Shown here piece after piece: positions 34,518-43,350 of a stretch of DNA of 64,000 bases. The notes beneath the pieces were generated by a model, which worked only from the letters and a program-made list of their open reading frames with translations, was not told where the DNA came from and searched no databases. Position 1 is the stretch's first letter, and each line of letters opens with the position of its first letter. Both the position numbers and the translations under genes were made by a program. The stretch comes from Oscillospiraceae bacterium (GTDB lineage: Bacteria > Bacillota > Clostridia > Oscillospirales > Oscillospiraceae): positions 38,017-102,016 of the forward strand of contig JAHHRX010000003.1 of the NCBI GenBank assembly GCA_020025545.1, written 5' to 3'.

Positions 34518-36122
34518 TTACAGCTGGGGGCCTGCTGCCACCAGAGCCTTGCCGGCGTCGTTGCCGGTGTACTTCACGAAGTTCTTTACGAACCGTGCTG
34601 CCAGATCCTGTGCCTTCTCGTCCCAGACCTTGGGATCGGCATAGGTGTCCCGAGGATCCAAAATGCCGGTGTCCACGCCGGGCAGAGCGGTGGGAACTGC
34701 CAGATTGAAGTAAGGAATGGTCTTGGTCTCAGCCTTCAGGATGGAACCGTCCAGAATGGCATCGATGATGCCCCGGGTATCCTTAATGGAGATACGCTTG
34801 CCGGTGCCGTTCCAGCCGGTATTGACCAGATATGCCTTTGCGCCGGACTTCTCCATCTTCTTGACCAGCTCTTCTGCATACTTGGTGGGATGCAGCTCCA
34901 GGAAAGCCTGACCGAAGCAGGCGGAGAAGGTGGGGGTGGGCTCGGTGATGCCGCGCTCGGTACCGGCCAGCTTGGAAGTAAAGCCGGACAGGAAGTAGTA
35001 CTGCGCCTGCTCAGGCGTCAGCACGGAAACGGGAGGCAGAACGCCGAATGCATCCGCAGACAGGAAAATTACATTTTCTGCTGCGGGAGCGGCAGAAACG
35101 GGGCGAACGATCTTCTCGATATGGTCAATGGGGTAGGAAACACGGGTGTTTTCGGTGACGGACTTGTCAGCGAAGTCGCACTTGCCCTCAGCATCCACGG
35201 TCACATTCTCCAGCAGGGCGTTACGGCGGATAGCGTTGTAGATATCGGGCTCGGATTCCTTATCCAGATTGATGACCTTTGCGTAGCAGCCGCCCTCAAA
35301 GTTAAAGACGCCGTTATCGTCCCAGCCGTGCTCGTCGTCGCCGATCAGCAGACGCTTGGGGTCGGTGGACAGGGTGGTCTTGCCGGTGCCGGACAGGCCG
35401 AAGAACAGAGCGGTGTGCTCACCGTTCATATCGGTGTTGGCAGAGCAGTGCATGGCAGCCATACCCTTCAGGGGCAGAAAGTAGTTCATCATGGAGAACA
35501 TACCCTTCTTCATCTCGCCGCCGTACCAGGTATTGAGAACTACCTGCTCACGGTCGGTCAGGTTGAAGATGACAGCGGTCTCGGAGTTGAGCCCCAGCTC
35601 CTTGAAGTTCTCCACCTTGCCCTTGGAGGCAATGAAAGAAGTAAAGTCGGGCTTGAAGTTTGCCAGCTCCTCAGCGGAAGGCTGGATAAACATATTCTTG
35701 ACAAAGTGAGCCTGCCATGCCACTTCCATGATGAAGCGGACGGACATACGGGTATCGTGGTTCGCACCGCAGAACACATCCATCACATAAAGCTTCTTGC
35801 CGGACAGCTCTTCCACAGCCAGCTTTTTGCAGGTGTCCCACGCTTCCCGGGAAGCGGGCTTATTATCATTTTTAAACTCATCGGAGGTCCACCACACGGT
35901 ATCCCTGGAGACATTGTCCATAACAATGAACTTGTCTTTCGGCGAACGGCCGGTATAAATGCCGGTCATAACATTGACAGCGCCCAGCTCAGTCAGCTGG
36001 CCCTTGTCGTAGCCCTCCAGAGACGGATCCATTTCAGCGGCAAACAATTCCTCATAGGAGGGATTGTAGATCACTTCGACAGCATCGTGGATGCCATACT
36101 GGCTCAGATCGATTTTTGCCAT
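34518..36122 (-). CDS. pckA: Phosphoenolpyruvate carboxykinase (ATP)
   Basis: Interconverts oxaloacetate + ATP and PEP + CO2 + ADP; in gut anaerobes it often runs toward oxaloacetate. The 534 residues contain the P-loop [16 protein letters not shown], the kinase-2-like [38 protein letters not shown], and the R-T substrate region TGRSPKDKF. The neighbouring plus-strand oxaloacetate decarboxylase genes act on the same metabolite. The strand is opposite to its neighbours and it has its own promoter and terminator. Confidence 0.97.
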   Translation of the reverse strand: MAKIDLSQYGIHDAVEVIYNPSYEELFAAEMDPSLEGYDKGQLTELGAVNVMTGIYTGRSPKDKFIVMDNVSRDTVWWTSDEFKNDNKPASREAWDTCKKLAVEELSGKKLYVMDVFCGANHDTRMSVRFIMEVAWQAHFVKNMFIQPSAEELANFKPDFTSFIASKGKVENFKELGLNSETAVIFNLTDREQVVLNTWYGGEMKKGMFSMMNYFLPLKGMAAMHCSANTDMNGEHTALFFGLSGTGKTTLSTDPKRLLIGDDEHGWDDNGVFNFEGGCYAKVINLDKESEPDIYNAIRRNALLENVTVDAEGKCDFADKSVTENTRVSYPIDHIEKIVRPVSAAPAAENVIFLSADAFGVLPPVSVLTPEQAQYYFLSGFTSKLAGTERGITEPTPTFSACFGQAFLELHPTKYAEELVKKMEKSGAKAYLVNTGWNGTGKRISIKDTRGIIDAILDGSILKAETKTIPYFNLAVPTALPGVDTGILDPRDTYADPKVWDEKAQDLAARFVKNFVKYTGNDAGKALVAAGPQL

Positions 36123-36187
36123 AATGCGTTACCTCTTTCATAAAAAGATTTTATAGGGAATCGATTTTTCACACATAAGCGTTATCT

Positions 36188-36245
36188 GGAAATCGTTTCC
36201 TGAACTTTGCAATGCTATCATACATCAAAAAATATTAAAAATCAA
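36188..36245 (-). promoter_or_regulatory. pckA promoter and candidate operator
   Basis: On the minus strand TTGATT (36245-36240), 17 bp, TATGAT (36222-36217). In the leader, GGAAATCGTTTCC (36188-36200) is an inverted repeat that could be an operator; it is not a canonical catabolite (cre) site. Confidence 0.6.
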
Positions 36246-36311
36246 TTCCCCCAGTTGTAAATTTTGCGTGACGAAACACGAAATTCGGGGTAGTTTTTTG
36301 GTTATTTTATA

Positions 36312-36340
36312 TTTACTTATTGTTTTTGGTGTGGTACAAT
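36312..36340 (+). promoter_or_regulatory. Promoter of the oxaloacetate decarboxylase operon
   Basis: TTTACT (36312-36317), 17 bp, extended -10 TGGTACAAT ending at 36340. The leader of about 185 bases up to oadA shows no recognisable riboswitch or gene. Confidence 0.65.
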
Positions 36341-36531
36341 TTATTCGGTGGGAATTGGGATTTTAGAAAGCGGCTTCCCTATCAGCCGGATTTCTTCCAC
36401 GATTCCCTTTTCTGATTCACGACCGACAGATGTTTTCCCTTTTCCCGTCGGCCTCAATATTCAGCATCGGGAACGAAGCGGAATATTTCCCCGGTGCCAT
36501 GAAAATTTCATCCTACGGAGGTTATACAACA

Positions 36532-37914
36532 ATGGCAAGAAAAGTTCAATTTGTCGAAACTGTTCTGCGTGACGCCAACCAATCGCTGATTGCCACTCGT
36601 CTGCCCTACGACAAGTTTGAGCCCATGCTCGAAACCATCGACAAGGCCGGCTACTATGCGGCAGAATGCTGGGGCGGCGCCACCTTTGATGTCTGCCTGC
36701 GCTACCTGCATGAAGATCCTTGGGAGCGTCTGCGGAAGATCCGTGAAAAGATGCCCAACACCAAGCTCCAGATGCTCCTGCGCGGTCAGAATGTTCTGGG
36801 CTACTCCCACTACCCCGACGACTTTGTAAAGCTCTTCGTTGCAAAGGCTGTGGAAAACGGCATCGATGTGATCCGTATTTTCGACGCTCTGAACGATGTC
36901 AATAACCTGAAGGTGGCCATGGAGGCTACCGTCAAGGCCGGTGCTATCGCTTCCGGCACCATTTCCTACACCACTTCTCCCGTCCATACCCACGCCAACT
37001 ATGTGAAGATGGTAAAGGAGCTGAAGGAAATGGGCGCTTCCACCATCTGCATCAAGGATATGGCCGGCATCATGGGCCCCAAGGAAGCCTATGATCTGGT
37101 TTCCGCTATCAAGGATGCCGTGGATCTGCCCATCGATCTGCACACCCACTGCACCACGGGTCTTGCATTCATGACCTACCTCAAGGCCGTGGAAGCAGGC
37201 GTCGATATCATCGACACCGCAATTTCTCCCTTCTCCGGCGGCACCTCCCAGCCCGCTACCGAAACCATGGCTTACGCTCTGCGTCAGCTGGGCTACGAGG
37301 TTGCGCTGGATGACAAGTGCACCAAGAAGATGGCAGACTACTTCAAGGGCGTTCGTGACGATTTCATTAAGGACGGCACCATGATGCCCAAGTCCATGGC
37401 TACCGATACCCAGTGCCTGACCTATCAGGTGCCCGGCGGTATGCTTTCCAACCTCCTGAGCCAGCTGAAGCAGATGAATGCCCTCGACCGGTTCGACGAG
37501 GCCCTGATGGAGACCCCCAAGGTTCGTAAGGACATGGGCTATCCTCCCCTGGTAACCCCCACCTCTCAGATGGTCGGCGTGCAGGCAGTCCGGAATGTGC
37601 TGGACGGTCAGCGCTACAAGACCGTTTCCAAGGAAATCAAGGCTTACTGCCGCGGGGAATACGGTCACACGCCCGCGCCTATCGATCCGGAGATCCGCAA
37701 GCAGATTCTGGGCGACGAGCAGCCCCTCACCGGCCGCTATGCCGACACGCTGGCCCCCATTGTGGAGCCCACCCGGAAGAAGCTGGAAGGCATAGCAAGA
37801 TCCGATGAAGATGTGCTGAGCTACATCGCATTCCCCAACCTCGCCGAGAAGTTCTTCGACGAGCGCAGGGAAAAAGAAGAAAATGTAGCCACCTACACCA
37901 TCACCGAAGCCTAA
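36532..37914 (+). CDS. oadA: Oxaloacetate decarboxylase alpha subunit (carboxyltransferase only)
   Basis: Transfers the carboxyl group of oxaloacetate to biotin. The 460 residues form the TIM-barrel carboxyltransferase: LRDANQSLIATR, CWGGATFDVCLRYL, the metal and catalytic lysine region ICIKDMAGIMGP, the H-x-H in LHTHCTTGLA, and the conserved C-terminal funnel GHTPAPIDPEIR. The C-terminal biotin domain of the classical alpha subunit is missing; it is encoded separately two genes later. ATG 36532 follows GGAGG. First gene of a four-gene operon. Confidence 0.95.
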   Translation: MARKVQFVETVLRDANQSLIATRLPYDKFEPMLETIDKAGYYAAECWGGATFDVCLRYLHEDPWERLRKIREKMPNTKLQMLLRGQNVLGYSHYPDDFVKLFVAKAVENGIDVIRIFDALNDVNNLKVAMEATVKAGAIASGTISYTTSPVHTHANYVKMVKELKEMGASTICIKDMAGIMGPKEAYDLVSAIKDAVDLPIDLHTHCTTGLAFMTYLKAVEAGVDIIDTAISPFSGGTSQPATETMAYALRQLGYEVALDDKCTKKMADYFKGVRDDFIKDGTMMPKSMATDTQCLTYQVPGGMLSNLLSQLKQMNALDRFDEALMETPKVRKDMGYPPLVTPTSQMVGVQAVRNVLDGQRYKTVSKEIKAYCRGEYGHTPAPIDPEIRKQILGDEQPLTGRYADTLAPIVEPTRKKLEGIARSDEDVLSYIAFPNLAEKFFDERREKEENVATYTITEA

Positions 37915-37926
37915 GGAGGAACCAAA

Positions 37927-38289
37927 ATGCTGATGTTAGCCAATGCGCTGGGCGAAAGCCAGCTGGATATCGGCACCGCCGGCATTCTTGCATTACTGGG
38001 CTATGCAGTTGTTTTCTTCGGTCTGATCCTTCTGATGATCGTGGTTATGATCGTCGGTAAGATCTTTGCATCCAAGGCAAAGAAAACCGCCGAAACCGCT
38101 GCCGCCGCTGCACCTGCCGCCGTTCCCGTTGCCGAGGCTCCCAAGCCTGTGGCTCCCGGCTCCGCCGGCGAGCTGAAGCTCCATGATGTGGAGCCCAAAA
38201 CCGCTGCCATGCTCATGGCCATCGTGGCCGAGAAACTGGGTAAGCCCCTGAATGAGCTGCGCTTCATTTCCATCAAGGAGGTCAAATAA
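37927..38289 (+). CDS. oadG: Oxaloacetate decarboxylase gamma-chain-like protein
   Basis: Small membrane subunit that assembles the decarboxylase and carries a zinc or contact site in known enzymes. The 120-residue product has one helix (about 20-48, LALLGYAVVFFGLILLMIVVMIVG), an Ala-Pro linker and a C-terminal soluble segment (GELKLHDVEPKTAAMLMAIV ...) seen in clostridial OadG-like proteins. RBS AAGGAGG just after oadA; 2 bases to the next gene. Confidence 0.85.
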   Translation: MLMLANALGESQLDIGTAGILALLGYAVVFFGLILLMIVVMIVGKIFASKAKKTAETAAAAAPAAVPVAEAPKPVAPGSAGELKLHDVEPKTAAMLMAIVAEKLGKPLNELRFISIKEVK

Positions 38290-38291
38290 TT

Positions 38292-38687
38292 ATGAAATAT
38301 AAAGTGACCCTGAACGGCCGCACCTACGAGGTTGAGGTCGAGGCCGGAAAGGCCATGCTGCTGGACGAGTATGAGGCCATTGCCCCCGCCGCTCCCGCCG
38401 AAGCGCCTGCCGCTGCTCCTGCTCCCGCTGCCGCTGCCGCAGCCGCCCCTGCCGCACCCGTTATCACCGGTGCAGGGGAAAGCGTTACCGCTCCCATGCC
38501 CGGCAACATTCTGAAGGTCAATGTTAAGACCGGCGATGCCGTCAAGGCCGGTGCCGTTCTGTGCGTACTGGAAGCAATGAAGATGGAGAACGAAATCATG
38601 GCCCCCAAGGACGGAACCGTTACTCAGGTTCTGGTGTCCAAGGGCTCTGCTGTCGATACCGGCGCACCTCTGGTCGTCCTCGCTTAA
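38292..38687 (+). CDS. Biotin carboxyl carrier protein of oxaloacetate decarboxylase
   Basis: Mobile biotin arm of 131 residues. N-terminal strand MKYKVTLNGRTYEVEVE, an Ala-Pro hinge (29-57), and a lipoyl-like biotinyl domain with the attachment site EAMKMENE (Lys97) and VKTGDAVKAGAVLCVLEA. It carries CO2 between the OadA site and the OadB pump; this domain is fused to OadA in enterobacteria but separate here. Confidence 0.95.
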   Translation: MKYKVTLNGRTYEVEVEAGKAMLLDEYEAIAPAAPAEAPAAAPAPAAAAAAAPAAPVITGAGESVTAPMPGNILKVNVKTGDAVKAGAVLCVLEAMKMENEIMAPKDGTVTQVLVSKGSAVDTGAPLVVLA

Positions 38688-38699
38688 GGAGGGCTTTCC

Positions 38700-39902
38700 A
38701 TGATTAATGTTGGTGATATTTTGCTGAAGCTGTGGAATGAAAGCGGTTTTTCCGCTGTTTCCTCCGGCTTCCTGAACGGCGGCTGGCAGAATCTTGTGAT
38801 GATTGCCGTTGCCTGCGTTCTGCTGTATCTTGGCATTGTCAAGAAATTTGAGCCTCTGCTGCTGGTGGGCATCGCCTTCGGCTGTCTGCTGACGAACCTC
38901 CCCAACGGTAATCTCTACCACAGCGAGCTGTGGACTGCCTTTATGAACGGCGAAATCGGCTACGGCACCATCCTGCACGACGGCGGCCTGCTGGATATCT
39001 TCTATATCGGCGTAAAAGCCGGCATCTATCCCTGTCTGATTTTCATGGGCGTAGGCGCTATGACCGACTTCGGCCCCCTGCTTTCCAACCCCAAGAGCCT
39101 GCTGCTGGGCGCTGCCGCACAGCTGGGCGTGTTCGCTGCTTTCTTCGGCGCAACTCTGCTGGGCTTTACCGGTGCAGAATCCGCATCCATCGGCATCATC
39201 GGCGGTGCAGACGGCCCCACGGCCATTCTGCTGACCACCAAGCTGGCTCCCCGTCTGCTGGGCGCCATTGCCATTGCGGCTTACTCCTACATGGCTCTCA
39301 TTCCCATGATCCAGCCTCCCTTCATGCGGATGCTCACAACGCCCAAGGAGCGCCAGATCAAGATGGTGCAGAGCCGCACCGTTTCCAAGAGCGAGAAGAT
39401 CATCTTCCCCATTGTGGTCACCATTTTCGTCATCATGCTGCTGCCTGACACCGCTCCTCTGATCGGCTGTCTGATGCTGGGCAACCTGCTGAAGGAATGT
39501 GCCGTTACCGACCGCCTCAGCGACACTGTCCAGAACGCCATGATGAATATTGTCACGATTCTGCTGTCCACCGCTGTGGGCGCAACCATGGTCGGCTCCA
39601 GCTTCCTGACCGTTGAGACCCTCAGCATTGTGGTGCTCGGCGTCTGTGCCTTTATTCTGTCCACTGTGGGCGGCCTGCTGGGCGGTAAGGTCATGTGCAT
39701 TCTGACCCGCGGCAAGGTCAACCCCCTGATCGGCTCCGCAGGCGTTTCCGCCGTGCCCATGGCTGCCCGTGTGTCCAATCTGGAAGGTCAGAAGGCCAAT
39801 CCCTCCAACTTCCTGCTGATGCACGCTATGGGCCCCAATGTGGCCGGTGTGATCGGCTCCGCCATTGCCGCAGGCTTCCTGCTGAAGGTCTTCGGCGGCT
39901 GA
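38700..39902 (+). CDS. oadB: Oxaloacetate decarboxylase beta subunit (Na+-pumping)
   Basis: Integral membrane protein of 400 residues that decarboxylates biotin and exports Na+. About nine to eleven helices; hallmark segments are FMGVGAMTDFGPLLSNP, the GGADGPTAI motif with the Na+-site aspartate, and VGSSFLTVETL, PLIGSAGVSAVPMAARV. Last gene of the operon; terminator follows. Together with PckA, this gives a route PEP-oxaloacetate-pyruvate that can conserve energy as a Na+ gradient. Confidence 0.96.
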   Translation: MINVGDILLKLWNESGFSAVSSGFLNGGWQNLVMIAVACVLLYLGIVKKFEPLLLVGIAFGCLLTNLPNGNLYHSELWTAFMNGEIGYGTILHDGGLLDIFYIGVKAGIYPCLIFMGVGAMTDFGPLLSNPKSLLLGAAAQLGVFAAFFGATLLGFTGAESASIGIIGGADGPTAILLTTKLAPRLLGAIAIAAYSYMALIPMIQPPFMRMLTTPKERQIKMVQSRTVSKSEKIIFPIVVTIFVIMLLPDTAPLIGCLMLGNLLKECAVTDRLSDTVQNAMMNIVTILLSTAVGATMVGSSFLTVETLSIVVLGVCAFILSTVGGLLGGKVMCILTRGKVNPLIGSAGVSAVPMAARVSNLEGQKANPSNFLLMHAMGPNVAGVIGSAIAAGFLLKVFGG

Positions 39903-39970
39903 TCGGCGGAAAATTGTCTTAGCAATCCTGTTTTCCGGCAACTGTACACCTTTGCTGCTTCGTTATCCCA

Positions 39971-40002
39971 AAGCGCACCGCTTTTTGCGGTGCGCTTTTT
40001 TT
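39971..40002 (+). terminator. Terminator of the oad operon
   Basis: AAGCGCACCGC, loop TTTTT, GCGGTGCGCTT, then a T run. Confidence 0.94.
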
Positions 40003-40009
40003 CAGCGCT

Positions 40010-40165
40010 TCGTTACCGAGCTTCTTAATATTCCCCCGGAGGGCAGAGCCTGAGCCGGTTCGTTATCAGCAGCGATATCGCTTTCTGGTTTTGCCGGGAA
40101 AGAGAAGGAAAGGATGCGATTTAAGGGGGCTTTTTACAAAGACGCCCTCTTAAAAATCCCCTCTC
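40010..40165 (+). repeat. Dispersed intergenic repeat, copy B, before dnaA
   Basis: Contains the end of one unit (CGTTACCGAG ... ATTCCCCC), the start of another (GGGCAGAGCCTGAGCC, TTCGTTA), a hairpin CTTTCTGG/CCGGGAAAG and the GATGCGATTTAAGGGGGC module with its AAGGGGGC hairpin, all as at 50.1-50.8 kb. 40166-40290 shows no gene and no DnaA box. Confidence 0.75.
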
Positions 40166-40292
40166 CCCTTTTCTGCGGCGGAAAAACTGCCGCCGTTTGC
40201 CCCCTTTTGTGCAACTTTTTTCGACCCTCTCCCAATTTTTGTTTTTTCGGCAAAATGGAAACTTTCCTTCCCGATGTAACCGGAAAAAAACC

Positions 40293-40321
40293 TTGAATTC
40301 AACACGGAAATGTGATAAAAT
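40293..40321 (+). promoter_or_regulatory. dnaA promoter
   Basis: TTGAAT (40293-40298), 17 bp, TAAAAT (40316-40321) with extended TGA. Confidence 0.8.
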
Positions 40322-40403
40322 CTAGGGTGAGATACTATGCGCTTTTCCCGTCCCTGCTGCGACGGAAAAGTCCAAAATTCAGCCTACGAAAGGAGCATCA
40401 GAC

Positions 40404-41717
40404 ATGTTTTCATCCGCCTATGTCTGGGCTAAAATTCTGATTTATCTGGAGGAGCGGCTTACTCCCATCACCGTCCGCACATGGTTCGATGATGCCGAGG
40501 TGGTTGAGCTTACCGAAGATCAGCTCATTATCTACTCTCCCTCCGATTTTCGCCGGGAGATCATCCGCCGCCGGTGCACTGACTATGTTCAGGATGCCCT
40601 CAAGGAGATTTTCGATTCCGATGCAAAATTCATCGTTTTCGGCGACGACGAGCTGAACGCCCTCAAGAGCAAAGGCAAGGCCAACACCACCATGGATTTT
40701 AACCCCCAGTTCTCCTTTGATAATTTTGTGGTGGGCCCCTCCAACCGGTTTGCCCACGGCGCCGCAATCGCCGTCAGCAATCATCCCGGCGATGTATATA
40801 ACCCCCTCTTTATCTACGGCCCTCCCGGCGTGGGCAAAACCCATTTGCTCTATGCCATCGCCAACGGCATCCGCAAGCAGAAGCCCGATGCCAATATCGT
40901 CTACATCAAGGGCGACCAGTTCACCAATGAGCTGATTGCCGCCATCCAGAACGGCAAAAATATTGAATTCCGCAGCAAGTATCGGGAAGCCGACCTGTTC
41001 CTGATCGATGATGTGCAGTTTATTGCCGGCAAGGAATCTACTCAGGAGGAATTCTTCCATACCTTTAATAAGCTCTACGAGGAGCATAAGCAGATCGTTA
41101 TGACCTCCGACCGGAAGCCCAGCGATATGCTGACTTTGGAAGACCGGCTCAAGACCCGTTTTGAATGGGGTCTTTTGGCGGATATTCAGCCCCCGGACTA
41201 CGAAACCAGAATGGCGATCCTCAAAAACAAGGCCATGAGTCTGGGCCTCAATCTGAGCGACGATGTGTGCAACTACATTGCCATCAATGTAACCAACAAT
41301 GTCCGTGCCATTGAGGGTACGGTGAAGAAGATCCTTGCCTACCGGGATCTCAACGGTATGCCTCTGGATCTCAATAATATTTCCCGGGCCGTGGACGATA
41401 TGTTCAAATCCGAGGGCAACGCCCTGCCCACTCCCAGCCTGATTATCAGTCAGGTCTGCAAATTCTACAGCCAGGATGAAGCCGTGCTTCGCGGCACCCT
41501 TAAGAGCAAGGGCGTGGCCGAAGCCAGACAGGTGGCCATGTACCTCATCCGCAAGCTCACCAATCTGAGCCTGCCGGACATCGGCAGGGAGTTCGCCCGT
41601 GACCATTCCACCGTCCTTTATGCCATCCGGAAGGTTGAGCTGGCACTCAAGAAGGGTGACGAAACCCTGCAGAATAACATCCGGGATATTACCGCAAACA
41701 TTAACTCCTGTCTTTAA
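40404..41717 (+). CDS. dnaA: Chromosomal replication initiator DnaA
   Basis: Binds DnaA boxes at oriC and unwinds the origin. The 437 residues: domain I (1-85), short linker, AAA+ domain III with Walker A YGPPGVGKTHLLYAI, Walker B LFLIDDVQFIAGKE, sensor II region NVRAIEGTVKKIL, and DNA-binding domain IV with the DnaA signature DIGREFARDHSTVLYAIRKVE. AAAGGAGC precedes the ATG. The downstream gap is oriC. Confidence 0.99.
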   Translation: MFSSAYVWAKILIYLEERLTPITVRTWFDDAEVVELTEDQLIIYSPSDFRREIIRRRCTDYVQDALKEIFDSDAKFIVFGDDELNALKSKGKANTTMDFNPQFSFDNFVVGPSNRFAHGAAIAVSNHPGDVYNPLFIYGPPGVGKTHLLYAIANGIRKQKPDANIVYIKGDQFTNELIAAIQNGKNIEFRSKYREADLFLIDDVQFIAGKESTQEEFFHTFNKLYEEHKQIVMTSDRKPSDMLTLEDRLKTRFEWGLLADIQPPDYETRMAILKNKAMSLGLNLSDDVCNYIAINVTNNVRAIEGTVKKILAYRDLNGMPLDLNNISRAVDDMFKSEGNALPTPSLIISQVCKFYSQDEAVLRGTLKSKGVAEARQVAMYLIRKLTNLSLPDIGREFARDHSTVLYAIRKVELALKKGDETLQNNIRDITANINSCL

Positions 41718-41975
41718 TTTTTTTATCCCGAAATTTATCCACAAGGCCTGTGTAATGTGGAAAAATAAGCTGTGGATAAACCGGAAGAAAAAATCCCTCC
41801 ACACAGCCTGTGGAAAAGTTCTTATTCCCACACATGTGCCTGTGGATAAAAAGTCGTTGCGGCTCTAAAGCAAACATCGGTTTTCCACATAAATTTCCCC
41901 TAATACTGTTATTACTGCCTTATATACTAAAAAATATATATACTCTTATATTTTTACAAGAAAGGACGATCCTAA
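41718..41975. other. oriC: Replication origin oriC (dnaA-dnaN intergenic region)
   Basis: Perfect DnaA boxes: TTATCCACA 41735-41743 (+), TGTGGATAA 41771-41779 (-) and 41841-41849 (-). One-mismatch boxes: 41756-41764 (-), 41809-41817 (-), 41881-41889 (+). They are followed by an AT-rich stretch (about 41901-41958, including TATATACTAAAAAATATATA), the likely unwinding element. Layout as expected for a Gram-positive oriC. Confidence 0.92.
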
Positions 41976-43091
41976 ATGCGCTTTACCTGTGAAAAAAGTA
42001 TGCTGGTTCAGGGCCTTAATATTGCAGGCCGTACCGTCGCTCCCAAGAGCAGTCTGGCGGTCATCGAAGGCATTCTCTGCCGGGCCGCAGGCTCCGGCCT
42101 CAGCCTTACCGGCTATAATATGGAAACAGCCATTACCTACCTCATCGATGCGGAAGTTTCCGACATCGGCGAGTGCATCCTTCCGGCCAAGCTCTTCGGC
42201 GATATCATCCGCCGCCTGCCGGAAGGCCCCGTTACCGTTGTGGTGGATGACAATTTCAAGGTCTCCATCCGTGCCGGCTACGCTTCCTTTACCATTTCTG
42301 CAGAATCTGCCGACGACTATCCGGATCTTCCCGATGTGGGCGACGGCCGGAGTGTCCATATTCCCCAGAACGCACTGAAGGAGCTGATCGGCGGAACCAT
42401 TTTTGCCGTTTCCGAAAATCAGAGCCGCCCGGTTCATACCGGCGTTAAGTTCGAGGTAGGCGAAAGCACCGTTTCCGCCATCGCCGTGGACGGCTTCCGT
42501 CTGGCACGGCGCACCTACCATGCCCAAACGCCCATCAATCGGGAGCTGAGCTTTGTTGTGCCTTCTGCCGCCCTGAAGGAAGTGGAAAAGATCCTTACAG
42601 ACACGGAGGACAATGCGGCCTTTACGCTGGGCACCCGGCACATCCTGTTCCAGATCGGAAGAGCTACGCTGATCTGCCGTCTGCTGGAGGGGGATTTTCT
42701 GGACTGGCGCCGGGTGGTTCCCACGGACAGCCCCATTAAGCTGGTGGCAAATGTGGGGGATCTGGCAAGCTCCATCGACCGTGTGGGTCTGATCGTTTCC
42801 GAAAAATATAAAAGCCCCGTCCGCTGCATTTTCTCCGATCAGGAGGTGCTGCTGCGGACCAATACCACCATCGGCGCCGCCGAGGACCGGTGCAGTCTGG
42901 CCGGCGACGGCAAGGAGCTGGAAATCGGCCTGAATGTCCATTTCTTTGCGGATGCCCTGCGGGCCGTGCCCAGTGAAGAAGTGGTGCTGGAGCTCACCAA
43001 CGGCCTCAGCCCCATCGTTCTGACCCCGGTGGACAGCAATAAATACGACTATTCTTACATGGTGCTGCCGGTGCGCATCAAGCAAGGCTAA
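41976..43091 (+). CDS. dnaN: DNA polymerase III sliding clamp beta subunit
   Basis: Ring-shaped processivity clamp; 371 residues in three homologous domains. Diagnostic segments are MRFTCEKSMLVQGLNIAGRTV at the start, AVDGFRLARR in domain II and SNKYDYSYMVLPVRI at the C-terminus, part of the peptide-binding groove. AGAAAGGA precedes the ATG. Starts the dnaN-yaaA-recF-gyrB-gyrA transcript. Confidence 0.99.
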   Translation: MRFTCEKSMLVQGLNIAGRTVAPKSSLAVIEGILCRAAGSGLSLTGYNMETAITYLIDAEVSDIGECILPAKLFGDIIRRLPEGPVTVVVDDNFKVSIRAGYASFTISAESADDYPDLPDVGDGRSVHIPQNALKELIGGTIFAVSENQSRPVHTGVKFEVGESTVSAIAVDGFRLARRTYHAQTPINRELSFVVPSAALKEVEKILTDTEDNAAFTLGTRHILFQIGRATLICRLLEGDFLDWRRVVPTDSPIKLVANVGDLASSIDRVGLIVSEKYKSPVRCIFSDQEVLLRTNTTIGAAEDRCSLAGDGKELEIGLNVHFFADALRAVPSEEVVLELTNGLSPIVLTPVDSNKYDYSYMVLPVRIKQG

Positions 43092-43101
43092 GGAGATATC
43101 T

Positions 43102-43350
43102 ATGAAAGTGACCGTAAGAAAAAGAAATGAGGAAATTCCGGTATGGATTGAAACGGAGTTTATCAAGCTGGAATCTGCCATGAAGCTGGCAAATATCGTT
43201 ATGTCCGGCGGCAGCGCCAAAATCCATATTCAGGAGGGCTTCGTGACTGTCAACGGCGAGGTCTGCACCATGCGGGGCAAGAAGCTCTACCCCGGGGACT
43301 GTTTCTCCTACCAGGGAGAAACCTACCGGATTTGCACCCATGAGGCTTGA
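43102..43350 (+). CDS. yaaA: S4-domain RNA-binding protein YaaA
   Basis: An 82-residue S4-like protein with IKLESAMKLANIVMSGGSAKI and GFVTVNGEVCTMRGKKLYPGD, as in the gene always found between dnaN and recF. Function unsettled; RNA binding expected. Its end overlaps the recF start by 11 bases. Confidence 0.93.
   Translation: MKVTVRKRNEEIPVWIETEFIKLESAMKLANIVMSGGSAKIHIQEGFVTVNGEVCTMRGKKLYPGDCFSYQGETYRICTHEA

Noticed and set aside
36188..36200. cre (CcpA) site in the pckA leader
   Set aside because: The repeat has an odd centre and lacks the TGNNANCGNTNNCA order, so it was kept only as an unspecified inverted repeat.
40114..40296. Small plus-strand frame beginning MRFKGAFYKDA before dnaA
   Set aside because: It starts inside a dispersed repeat and its downstream part shares nothing with the other copies; no suitable ribosome site.
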